Below, in pieces: positions 1 through 6,222 of a stretch of 12,700 nucleotides of DNA. This stretch comes from Chromatiales bacterium (lineage in GTDB: Bacteria; Pseudomonadota; Gammaproteobacteria; SZUA-152), in the NCBI GenBank assembly GCA_026999335.1, contig JALTPW010000254.1, forward strand, positions 1 through 12,700. Reading direction: 5' to 3'. Within the stretch, counting starts at the first letter, position 1. Every line of letters begins with the position of its first letter. Below the pieces are notes generated by a model. The model searched no databases. It was given only the letters and a program-made list of their open reading frames with translations, and was not told the origin of the DNA. Made by a program: the position numbers and the translations under genes.

Positions 1-225
1 GTAATTGTAATGGAGGAGTTCTCCCTGCAATTGCATAAAACACTTCAATTATTTTTTTTTAGCTTGTTTTCATCACCGGGGGTTGCTGATGACATTCTCT
101 TCTCCTTGCTGAATGGTGATGCGTGATTTGCCATTACACGGCAGCGCTGGAACCACGCGGTCTGCCAACTCCGAGGGTCTGTGTCATTGCCCGTGTTCCT
201 TCCGTGGTCTATTCAGCAGGCCCGG
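1..225 (-). other. Left edge downstream of tssE: short reading frames and an A9 tract, identity unknown
   Basis: In most T6SS clusters tssE is followed directly by tssF and tssG, but no tssF start is visible here. On the minus strand there are two tiny frames. The first is 17 codons at 187-134, preceded by a GGAAGG-like ribosome site. The second is 29 codons at 134-45, overlapping the first stop as TAATG, with a second in-frame ATG at 95-93 that has a good AAGGAG site 6 nt upstream. The second frame enters a run of nine A (60-52) and stops at TGA 47-45. A -1 shift on that run opens a frame that continues to the window edge. A further ATG at 36-34 could instead start a gene entering from the left. 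I recognise none of these. Real gene starts, leader peptides or the remains of a decayed gene are all possible. Confidence 0.3.
45..134 (-). CDS. Possible small ORF (29 aa) ending just after an A9 tract
   Basis: This is a weak coding call. The frame starts at ATG 134-132, or more credibly at the internal ATG 95-93. The latter has the sequence AAGGAG at a 6-nt spacing, the best ribosome site in the left-hand part of the window. From the internal start the peptide is MSSATPGDENKLKKNN. The last codons lie on nine consecutive A bases. If ribosome, polymerase or sequencing slippage shifts the frame by -1 there, the reading continues as IIEVFYAIAGRTPPLQL to the window edge without a stop. That makes a frameshifted or slippage-expressed gene plausible. 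No family is recognised, and it may not be a gene at all. Confidence 0.25.
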   Translation of the reverse strand: MANHASPFSKEKRMSSATPGDENKLKKNN

Positions 226-666
226 TTAACAAATGTCATAGTGTTTGTTATGCCCGTTCAGCACCAATTCAATGAGCACATCCTCGTTTTTGTGCCGCAA
301 TGGCATCTGGCCTGTGACCTTGAACGTCAATTCCAGCGGGTTGTCAGGATTTGGATTGTATTCCACGTCCTGCACGATGACCCGGGGCTCATAGCGCTGA
401 ATGGTTTCCTTGATGTTTTTCGCAATCTTCAGCGTGAAATCCGTGGAACCCCCGGTTGCGTCGTTAAAATCCGCAAGCCCCAACTCCGGGGCACTCTGGC
501 AACTTCCCTGCCTGGAATTCAACAGCCACTCAAGATGACGTTTGATGGCGCCGACGACAGCAACCACCTGGTTGCTGTCGTCGATTGAGCGCTTAGCCTC
601 TTTATCCGGCACCTCCAGGCGCTCGAAAAAGCTGCCCTGAATATTTCCGCGACCAGAATATCTCAT
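226..666 (-). CDS. tssE: TssE, gp25-like T6SS baseplate protein
   Basis: TssE is the T6SS counterpart of phage T4 gp25. It is a cytoplasmic baseplate-wedge protein that connects the baseplate to the first ring of the sheath. The 146-residue product is of normal length. It begins with the typical SFFERLE segment (12-18), then HLEWLLNSRQGSC (44-56), and the conserved EPR motif at 93-95 within RYEPRV, followed by the beta-rich end of the gp25 fold (PLELTFKV 110-117). The ATG lies 5 nt after the tssC stop and has no clear ribosome site of its own, so coupling to tssC translation is likely. The gene ends at TAA 228-226. Odd feature: codons 28-39 contain a perfect 14-bp inverted repeat (552-583, listed separately). 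The family assignment is firm. Confidence 0.95.
   Translation of the reverse strand: MRYSGRGNIQGSFFERLEVPDKEAKRSIDDSNQVVAVVGAIKRHLEWLLNSRQGSCQSAPELGLADFNDATGGSTDFTLKIAKNIKETIQRYEPRVIVQDVEYNPNPDNPLELTFKVTGQMPLRHKNEDVLIELVLNGHNKHYDIC
552..583. repeat. Perfect 14-bp inverted repeat inside tssE
   Basis: The arms CGACGACAGCAACC (552-565) and its exact reverse complement (570-583) flank a 4-nt loop, ACCT on the plus strand. In the tssE message this would form a GC-rich stem-loop 84-115 nt after the first base of the start codon, across the codons for residues 28-39. No T-run follows it on the minus strand, so it is not a standard intrinsic terminator. The symmetry is directly visible; any role in translation, RNA stability or protein binding is inference. 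Confidence 0.85.
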
Positions 667-671
667 GCGGA

Positions 672-2150
672 TCAGGTGTCTTTATCAAGCTTTCCGACCA
701 GTGACAATTCAAAATTGGCGCCCATGTATTTGAAGTGTGGGCGCACCGCCAAAGAAACCTTGTACCAACCGGGTTCACCCTCGACATCCGTTACGTTCAG
801 CTGTGCGGAACGTAGTGGCCGACGGCTGCGCACGTCCGCAGGGGGGTTTTCCTGGTCGGCAACATACTGTTTCAACCAGGTATTTAATTCGCGCTCAAGA
901 TCCTGCCGTTCCTTCCAGCTACCCAGTTGCTCGCGTTGCAATACCTTGATGTAGTGAGCAAGGCGGTTGATGATAAACATGTAGGGCAACATGGTACCCA
1001 GTTTATAGTTGGTTTCCGCCTGCTTTCCTTCCTTGGTATTCTGGAATTTTTTCGGCATTTGTACCGAGTTAGCCGAGAAAAAAGATGCGTTATCACTGTC
1101 TTTTCGCATGGTCAGAGGAATAAACCCTTCCTCAGATATTTCAAATTCCTTGCGGTCAGTGATTAAGGTCTCGGTGGGAATTTTGGCCTGCAAATCACCA
1201 AAGGCTTCAAACATGTGCGTAGGCATATCATCAACCGTGCCACCACTTTGCGGGCCGATAATATTGGGGCACCAACGATATTTGGCGAAACTGTCTGTGA
1301 TGCGTGCCGCCATCAGAAAGGCGGTATTTCCCCATAGGTAATTGTCGTGCTCACCAGCTGCTTCTTCTTTATAGCTGAAACTTCTTGCGGGATTATCTGC
1401 CGGGTCATAGGGAGCGCGCAGCAGGAAGCGCGGCATGGTCAGACCAAGATATCGGGCATCTTCAGATTCGCGCAAACCTCGCCATTTAACAAACCGTGGG
1501 CCTTCAAAGATACTATTGACCTCTTTGATGTTACCCAACTGCTCATAGCTCTCGATATTGAAAAACTCGGAACCCGCAGCGGCAAGAAATGGCGCATGTG
1601 CCATTGCACCAACAGCGGAAACATGGTGGAGAAGCTTGATATCCTGGGTCGATGGTGTGAATGTATAGTTTCCGACAATGGCACCTACCGGCTCACCACC
1701 AAACTGGCCATAACCCGATGAATAGATATGCTTGTACAAGCCGCTTTGCGAAATATCGGGGGAAAATTCAAAGTCATCCAGAAGCTCTTCTTTCGTCACA
1801 TGTAAAATATTGATGACGATATTTTCCCTGAAATCCGTGCGATCGACGAGAAGACGTAAACTTCGCCAGGATGACTCAAGCTGCTGAATTTCAGGCGCAT
1901 GTAAAATCGCATCAACCTGTGCACTGAGCTTGGCATCCAACTCTGCAACAACCTGATCTATAAGACCTTTATTCACATGCTGCTCACTATCGTCCGAACG
2001 CAGCATTTCAGAAATAAACTCAGCTAATCCTCTTTTTGCAACATCGTACTCAGCTTCTCCAGGCGTCATGCGAGTCTGAGACATTATTTGTTCTAACAAA
2101 CCGAGATCTTCTTTGACCTCGACCGACTCTTCTTGTACTTGATTTCCCAT
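672..2150 (-). CDS. tssC: TssC (VipB), T6SS contractile sheath large subunit
   Basis: TssC pairs with TssB to form the contractile sheath that surrounds the Hcp tube in the cytoplasm; its contraction drives the spike out of the cell. The 492-residue length is normal for the family. Recognisable conserved stretches in order are HAPEIQQLESSWRSL (84-98), VGNYTFTP (159-166), the RFLLRAPY block (241-248), LPYMFIINRLAHYIKV (388-403), and the terminal RPHFKYMGANFELSLVGKLD (470-489). The N-terminal portion carries an acidic stretch (8-16). The ATG at 2150-2148 follows a weak AGGT ribosome site. The gene is separated from the upstream tssB by 113 bp, wider than usual for this pair, and from tssE by 5 nt. 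Its neighbours and motifs make the call firm. Confidence 0.97.
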   Translation of the reverse strand: MGNQVQEESVEVKEDLGLLEQIMSQTRMTPGEAEYDVAKRGLAEFISEMLRSDDSEQHVNKGLIDQVVAELDAKLSAQVDAILHAPEIQQLESSWRSLRLLVDRTDFRENIVINILHVTKEELLDDFEFSPDISQSGLYKHIYSSGYGQFGGEPVGAIVGNYTFTPSTQDIKLLHHVSAVGAMAHAPFLAAAGSEFFNIESYEQLGNIKEVNSIFEGPRFVKWRGLRESEDARYLGLTMPRFLLRAPYDPADNPARSFSYKEEAAGEHDNYLWGNTAFLMAARITDSFAKYRWCPNIIGPQSGGTVDDMPTHMFEAFGDLQAKIPTETLITDRKEFEISEEGFIPLTMRKDSDNASFFSANSVQMPKKFQNTKEGKQAETNYKLGTMLPYMFIINRLAHYIKVLQREQLGSWKERQDLERELNTWLKQYVADQENPPADVRSRRPLRSAQLNVTDVEGEPGWYKVSLAVRPHFKYMGANFELSLVGKLDKDT

Positions 2151-2263
2151 TGTATGACCTATTTTTTGTGACCGTTAAATATGACAATATTTCCGCATTT
2201 CAATTCAGAAGTTTACGCAGGTGTTACACGTCACCTATGAAGTCTCCGAGCAGGCAGGGGACG
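2151..2263 (-). other. 113-bp tssB-tssC intercistronic spacer with two small inverted repeats
   Basis: The spacer holds no reading frame of note. In transcript order there is first an AGGTG/CACCT inverted repeat (arms 2232-2236 and 2219-2223 on the plus strand, 8-nt loop). Next comes an AT-only perfect hairpin, AAATAT-TGTC-ATATTT (2192-2177), 26 nt before the tssC start codon. Neither is a classic terminator. They could be RNA-processing or stability elements, or chance AT-rich symmetry. Confidence 0.35.
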
Positions 2264-2815
2264 TTATTTCTCGGTCTCAGGTTTGCTATCTGCCGTCTCG
2301 CCATCTGTTTTTTCCGCTGTGGGTTTTGCCATCAATAACTCTTCAAGCTCAGAGGCGAGCTTAGTTCTGGAAGCATCGTCCGCAAGTAAATCCTGAAGTT
2401 TCTTACGAAATGCGGGTACATTTCCAAGCGGTCCTTTGAGCGCAACCAAAGCTTCACGCAACTCCATGACTTTTTTCAATTCCGGGACATTCCGAACTAT
2501 TTGGTCAGGAGTAAAGTCTTGCAGTGTTTTGAATTTCAGGTCTACATTCAGCGTCGCGTCTTCTTCGCCAGAAAGGTGATCATCAACCGTTATGCCGGCA
2601 GATAAGTCAGTCTCCTCCATGACGGAGTCGAAATTTTGTTGATTTACGTTAATGGCAGAGCGGTCTTCCAGCGGTGTATCTTCAGGATGGCCTTTGAAAT
2701 CACCCGCCACTATCATTTTCAGAGGAAGTTCAACTTCCTGCTGCTGATCCCCGGTAGAAGGTACATATTTGATATTGATACGTTCTTTGGGAGCAACTGT
2801 TGCGTCCTTCGCCAT
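2264..2815 (-). CDS. tssB: TssB (VipA), T6SS contractile sheath small subunit
   Basis: TssB intertwines with TssC to build the T6SS sheath, and in the VipA/VipB type the complex is the substrate of the ClpV ATPase. The 183-residue protein is of usual length. It shows the N-terminal signature ERINIKYVP (11-19), then VELPLKMIVAGDFKG (28-42), LKFKTLQDFTPDQIV (93-107), the VPELKKVMELREAL segment (110-123) and LKGPLGN (126-132). The tail from about 164 is rich in acidic residues, Lys and Thr. The ATG at 2815-2813 has a GGAG ribosome site about 10 nt upstream. It is the first gene of the leftward arm, divergent from clpV. The TssB call is firm. Confidence 0.97.
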   Translation of the reverse strand: MAKDATVAPKERINIKYVPSTGDQQQEVELPLKMIVAGDFKGHPEDTPLEDRSAINVNQQNFDSVMEETDLSAGITVDDHLSGEEDATLNVDLKFKTLQDFTPDQIVRNVPELKKVMELREALVALKGPLGNVPAFRKKLQDLLADDASRTKLASELEELLMAKPTAEKTDGETADSKPETEK

Positions 2816-2914
2816 AATATTACATCTCCGGAAGAGCGGGTATAATCACCCCGGCTCCAATAGTTGTTGAAATTAAATAAGTTGAAGTGTGCTCTGGTAA
2901 ATAATCAGAGAATA

Positions 2915-2943
2915 TTAATAATTACTAGAACATCCGAGGTGAA
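2915..2943 (-). promoter_or_regulatory. Candidate sigma-70-type promoter for tssBCE
   Basis: Read on the minus strand, a -35-like TTCACC (2943-2938) and a -10-like TATTAA (2920-2915) are separated by exactly 17 bp, about 100 bp before the tssB start. Each box matches consensus at 4 of 6 positions. A perfect TTGACA lies slightly upstream (2957-2952), but its best partner at 17 bp is only GATGTT. Either pair is possible, and this AT-rich region yields such matches easily. Confidence 0.3.
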
Positions 2944-3062
2944 AAGCTGTTTGTCAAACTTATCTTATTATGCTGATCTGTCAAAAAGGCCGGACTAACA
3001 ACATGATCCATTTCTTTCCGCTCCAAACCATTTCCTTTTGTTCCAGTAATGGTGCTGTAACT

Positions 3063-3114
3063 TATACCTAATCCTGTTGTGTCGTCAAATTATTGGCCCT
3101 TTAATATACCTAAT
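3063..3114. repeat. 10-bp direct repeat TATACCTAAT, 42-bp periodicity
   Basis: The decamer TATACCTAAT occurs at 3063-3072 and again at 3105-3114. The 42-bp start-to-start distance equals about four helical turns, placing both copies on the same face of the DNA. This suits a pair of bound regulator dimers or enhancer sites. The first copy immediately follows the first CTGTAACT copy. Confidence 0.45.
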
Positions 3115-3217
3115 TTTAGTATGGTTTTTTTTATGGGGATCGAGTGACATATTTTACTGTAACTATCATGTTTTGGTTATATTTTTTATAGGTAGGGCGG
3201 GATTTTGATCGTCATAC

Positions 3218-3266
3218 AGGAGGAGAAATATTAGTGCAGGCAAGTGAAACTGGGCACTTTTGGTAA
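3218..3266 (+). other. Strong Shine-Dalgarno site followed by a 10-codon frame
   Basis: AGGAGG at 3218-3223 is the strongest ribosome-binding sequence in the intergenic region. A GTG at 3234-3236, 10 nt further on, opens the frame MQASETGHFW and ends at TAA 3264-3266. If transcribed, this could be a short leader peptide about 325 bp ahead of clpV. The GTG start and wide spacing make it uncertain, and no attenuator hairpin was identified after it. Confidence 0.2.
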
Positions 3267-3423
3267 TATTCACACTTTTTCCCAAATCTGCAATCTCGAG
3301 TCGATAATTGTCAGGGTGTTAGATACATAAACAGCTGTAACTCATTATCAACACTAAAAAATTACAAATTTTTCTGCTTCACAAACTTCAGCTGCATGCC
3401 AATGACTATCCTTAAAAGAAAGC

Positions 3424-3453
3424 TGGGGATGAATGCCGGCCTTACTATATAAT
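3424..3453 (+). promoter_or_regulatory. Candidate sigma-70-type promoter for the clpV operon
   Basis: A perfect -10 hexamer TATAAT lies at 3448-3453, about 138 bp before the clpV start. The best upstream -35 candidate is TGGGGA (3424-3429) at an 18-bp spacing, matching only 3 of 6 positions. A weak -35 is compatible with an activator-dependent promoter. The 5' leader would be long. Confidence 0.3.
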
Positions 3454-3590
3454 ATCTGCGTATTTTGAGAAAAATGGCTTTCGTGGATGTCAATCCGCCT
3501 CAGCGTATCACAGCAAAATCATTACTTGCATGTTTGACTGTATATATCATTCATAACTCTCTAAATTAAAACAAATTAGTAGGAGCATCC

Positions 3591-6215
3591 GTGCTTAGAG
3601 TAGATTTAGCGGCCTTGATTGGAAGCCTGAATAATTCCTGTAAACATGCCCTGGAAGAAGCTTCCAGCCTCTGCATCAGTCAACATGGGATGGAAGTAAC
3701 AGCCGGGCACTTATTATTTAAATTACTCGAAAATCCGTTCTCTGATATTAGACTGATTCTTAAAAATGCAAATCTCAGTCACGAAGAGTTGCAAAACCTC
3801 ATCGCTGGTGGGTTTGATCATCATGTTGAGCAGTCCGCAGACTATCCTTCTTTTTCACCCTTACTGATTGAGTTGCTGCAGGAAGCATGGCTAGTCGGTT
3901 CTCTTGAATTTAAAGAAACACAGATACGCAGTGGCGCTATTTTTTATGCCCTGTTAAAGAATATGGGGCGTTACCTTCCCGCTACAGGTGGACGATATCT
4001 TGATACGATCAATACCGAGACATTGAGAAAAAATTTCAACTCAATTACGGCTTCATCCGGAGAATCCGAAGAAGTAACTAGCTCCGAGGAAATAAGACGA
4101 TCTGGTATTTCGGATGCGGGTACTGCGCTGGAGAGATACGGCATCAATTTCACCCGCCTTGTCGAGGAAGGAAAAATTGACCCCGTGTTGTGCCGCGACA
4201 GTGAGATTGACATGATGATTGACATTCTCTCGCGCCGCAGGAAAAACAACCCAATCGCAGTTGGAGATGCGGGTGTCGGAAAAAGTGCACTGGTAGAGGG
4301 GCTAGCGCTGCGCATACATGAGGGCCGAGTACCCCAGCATCTATCACAGGTGACGCTCTGGGGGCTTGATCTAGGCTCGCTACAGGCCGGTGCTTCAGTA
4401 AAAGGTGAATTCGAGAAGCGACTGAAATCAGTCATCGAGGAAGTCAAGGCATCATCAACGCCTATCATTCTATTCATTGACGAAGCCCATACCCTGATCG
4501 GCGCTGGTGCACAGAGCGGAGGCACTGATGCGGCAAATCTGTTGAAACCCGCCCTGGCCAGAGGCGAATTACGTACGATTGCAGCAACCACCTGGTCAGA
4601 ATACAAAAAATACTTTGAAAAAGATCCAGCATTGTCACGCAGATTTCAGTTGGTAAAACTGGATGAACCCAGTGTTGAAGACGCCGTTCATATTCTTCGC
4701 GGTTTGCGCTCAGTCTACGAAGAATCACACAAAGTATATATCACCGAAAGTGCCATCCAGGCGGCAGCAAAACTGTCTGATCGATATCTCTCAGGGAGAC
4801 AGCTTCCCGATAAAGCGATTGACGTCCTGGATACCGCATGTGCCAGGGTATCAACAGCACTGAGTATGCCTCCAAGGCAATTGAACAAACTGGACAATCT
4901 GAGTCATCAGATTGCAAAAGAACTCGCGATTCTCGAGCGAGACAACCGGATAGGTAACAGCATAGACTATGAGCGGATTGCCGAACTGGAGCAGTCGGCT
5001 AAAAAAACAGGAAAAGAAAAAGAAGCATTAGAGGCGGCATGGAAACAGCAGAAAGATATCGTTGATCAACTGATTGAAGCAAGAACAAGAGAGCTTGAAG
5101 TATCGTCGGATACCAAGAGCCTTGATATCGATAACACTACTGACAGTGACAGTTCAGCGGCTATAAGTCCGCACGACCTCCTCAATAAACTGGCTGAATT
5201 ACAACATGAGCAACCTCTGATCCATGCGGATGTCGATAAAAAACAAATTGCTGCGGTCATCTCCGATTGGACGGGCATACCGTTGAATACGATTACTGGC
5301 GATGAACTCGAGCGCATTACCGGTTTGCCGAAGCAATTGAAATCGATGATCAAAGGTCAGAAATTGGCAATTGAAACAATACACAAACACCTGTTGACGG
5401 CTATGGCGGATTTGCGGCGTGCAGGCAGACCCATGGGTGCTTTTCTTTTGGTAGGCCCCAGTGGCGTAGGGAAAACTGAGACCGCCATACAGATCGCGGA
5501 CTATATGTTTGGCGGCCGTCAGTTTATGACGGTTATAAACATGTCAGAATATCAGGAAAAACACACGCTCTCACGCCTGATTGGCTCTCCACCCGGCTAC
5601 GTTGGCTTTGGTGAGGGCGGTATTTTGTCTGAAGCAATAAGAAAGAGACCCTATTCCTTGGTTTTGCTCGATGAAGTTGAAAAAGCACATCCCGATGTGC
5701 TCAATTTGTTCTACCAAGCCTTTGACAAGGGTGAGTTTTCTGATGGTGAAGGTCGTGTTATTGACTGTAAAAACAATCTTTTTTTTCTGACTTCGAATAT
5801 CGGATTCGATAACGCAGACAACCTTGATTACGACTCCCTGTCTGATGATGACCTACGAAGTGAATTAATGCGCTTCTTCAGACCAGCCCTGCTTGCCCGA
5901 ATGCAAGTTGTCCGATATTCGCCTCTGGATAATGAGGCACTCAATGAAATTGTTGAGCAACGACTAAGCAATCTGGCAAGCCAGTTTTATGAACGTCATA
6001 ATGCTGAATTAATACTGGATGAAGCAGTTAAGGAAGCCTTACGTGCTCGATGTGTTCACCATGAAAATGGGGCAAGAATGCTTGATGCTGGAATTGAAGG
6101 TGAATTACTGCCACCCTTGTCACTAGAAGTATTGACCTGTATGGCAGAAAAACGAACGATAAACCGCGCATTCCTGAAAGTCAGTGACGGTAATTTTTCC
6201 GCCATCATTGAATAA
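3591..6215 (+). CDS. clpV: ClpV (TssH), AAA+ ATPase that disassembles the contracted sheath
   Basis: ClpV is a cytoplasmic double-ring AAA+ unfoldase of the Clp/Hsp100 class that recycles contracted TssB/TssC sheaths. The 874-residue protein has an N-terminal Clp_N-like domain (about 1-145) and a first AAA+ module with Walker A GDAGVGKSA (225-233), pore loop around GASVKGEF (267-274), Walker B IILFIDEAH (292-300) and arginine finger SRRF (349-352). A coiled-coil middle domain follows (about 430-505). The second module has Walker A GPSGVGKTE (622-630), the GYVGFGEGG loop (669-677), Walker B LVLLDE (690-695) and sensor-2 GAR (827-829). All nucleotide-binding residues look intact. The GTG start is chosen because AGGAG lies 5 nt upstream and the N-terminus aligns with the family. 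It heads the rightward operon, with vasH 7 nt after its stop. Confidence 0.96.
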   Translation: MLRVDLAALIGSLNNSCKHALEEASSLCISQHGMEVTAGHLLFKLLENPFSDIRLILKNANLSHEELQNLIAGGFDHHVEQSADYPSFSPLLIELLQEAWLVGSLEFKETQIRSGAIFYALLKNMGRYLPATGGRYLDTINTETLRKNFNSITASSGESEEVTSSEEIRRSGISDAGTALERYGINFTRLVEEGKIDPVLCRDSEIDMMIDILSRRRKNNPIAVGDAGVGKSALVEGLALRIHEGRVPQHLSQVTLWGLDLGSLQAGASVKGEFEKRLKSVIEEVKASSTPIILFIDEAHTLIGAGAQSGGTDAANLLKPALARGELRTIAATTWSEYKKYFEKDPALSRRFQLVKLDEPSVEDAVHILRGLRSVYEESHKVYITESAIQAAAKLSDRYLSGRQLPDKAIDVLDTACARVSTALSMPPRQLNKLDNLSHQIAKELAILERDNRIGNSIDYERIAELEQSAKKTGKEKEALEAAWKQQKDIVDQLIEARTRELEVSSDTKSLDIDNTTDSDSSAAISPHDLLNKLAELQHEQPLIHADVDKKQIAAVISDWTGIPLNTITGDELERITGLPKQLKSMIKGQKLAIETIHKHLLTAMADLRRAGRPMGAFLLVGPSGVGKTETAIQIADYMFGGRQFMTVINMSEYQEKHTLSRLIGSPPGYVGFGEGGILSEAIRKRPYSLVLLDEVEKAHPDVLNLFYQAFDKGEFSDGEGRVIDCKNNLFFLTSNIGFDNADNLDYDSLSDDDLRSELMRFFRPALLARMQVVRYSPLDNEALNEIVEQRLSNLASQFYERHNAELILDEAVKEALRARCVHHENGARMLDAGIEGELLPPLSLEVLTCMAEKRTINRAFLKVSDGNFSAIIE

Positions 6216-6222
6216 ATCCAAA

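Larger units (their letters stand above)
3055..3342. repeat. CTGTAACT octamer present three times upstream of clpV
   Basis: Identical CTGTAACT copies lie at 3055-3062, 3157-3164 and 3335-3342, all on the plus strand. The first and third extend to CTGTAACTNAT. Start-to-start distances are 102 and 178 bp. Any given octamer is rarely expected even once in 775 bp, so three copies in one orientation suggest a regulator-binding motif, though this is not proven. Confidence 0.5.
2816..3590. other. 775-bp divergent regulatory region between tssB and clpV
   Basis: This AT-rich region separates the leftward tssBCE arm from the rightward clpV arm and must hold the promoters of both. I see no credible protein gene in it: all frames are short, and only one has a strong ribosome site (3218-3223, listed separately). 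No tRNA, CRISPR or transposon end was seen. It contains three copies of CTGTAACT, two copies of TATACCTAAT, and candidate sigma-70-type promoters facing each way. A by-eye search for GG-N10-GC found no convincing sigma-54 promoter on either strand. Its length would also allow a small RNA, but no hairpin followed by a T-run supports one. Confidence 0.7.

Noticed and set aside
181..588. A 135-codon plus-strand frame across tssE
   Set aside because: It mirrors tssE on the other strand. The gp25 motifs are clearly in the minus-strand frame, and the similar peptides seen in both strands near 552-583 arise from the inverted repeat.
2890..2912. CTCTG/CAGAG inverted repeat upstream of tssB
   Set aside because: It has only 5-bp arms with a 9-nt loop in AT-rich DNA; too weak to claim as an operator.
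3398..3411. GC-N10-CC, a possible sigma-54 promoter on the minus strand
   Set aside because: Only the GG and GC dinucleotides plus a few flanking bases fit, and it lies about 580 bp from tssB.
3427..3440. GG-N10-GC on the plus strand upstream of clpV
   Set aside because: The surrounding bases do not resemble TGGCAC or TTGC; only the dinucleotides match.
3402..3452. A 16-codon ATG frame upstream of clpV
   Set aside because: It has no ribosome site and ends inside the candidate TATAAT element; chance is enough to explain it.
3534..3550. TTGACT followed by TATATATCAT just upstream of clpV
   Set aside because: The -35-like and AT-rich elements are far too close together, and no -10 lies at 16-18 bp.
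3971..4606. A 211-codon minus-strand frame opposite clpV
   Set aside because: It lies wholly within the clpV coding sequence, whose AAA+ motifs are continuous there. The antisense peptide is Ser/Arg-rich with no family features.
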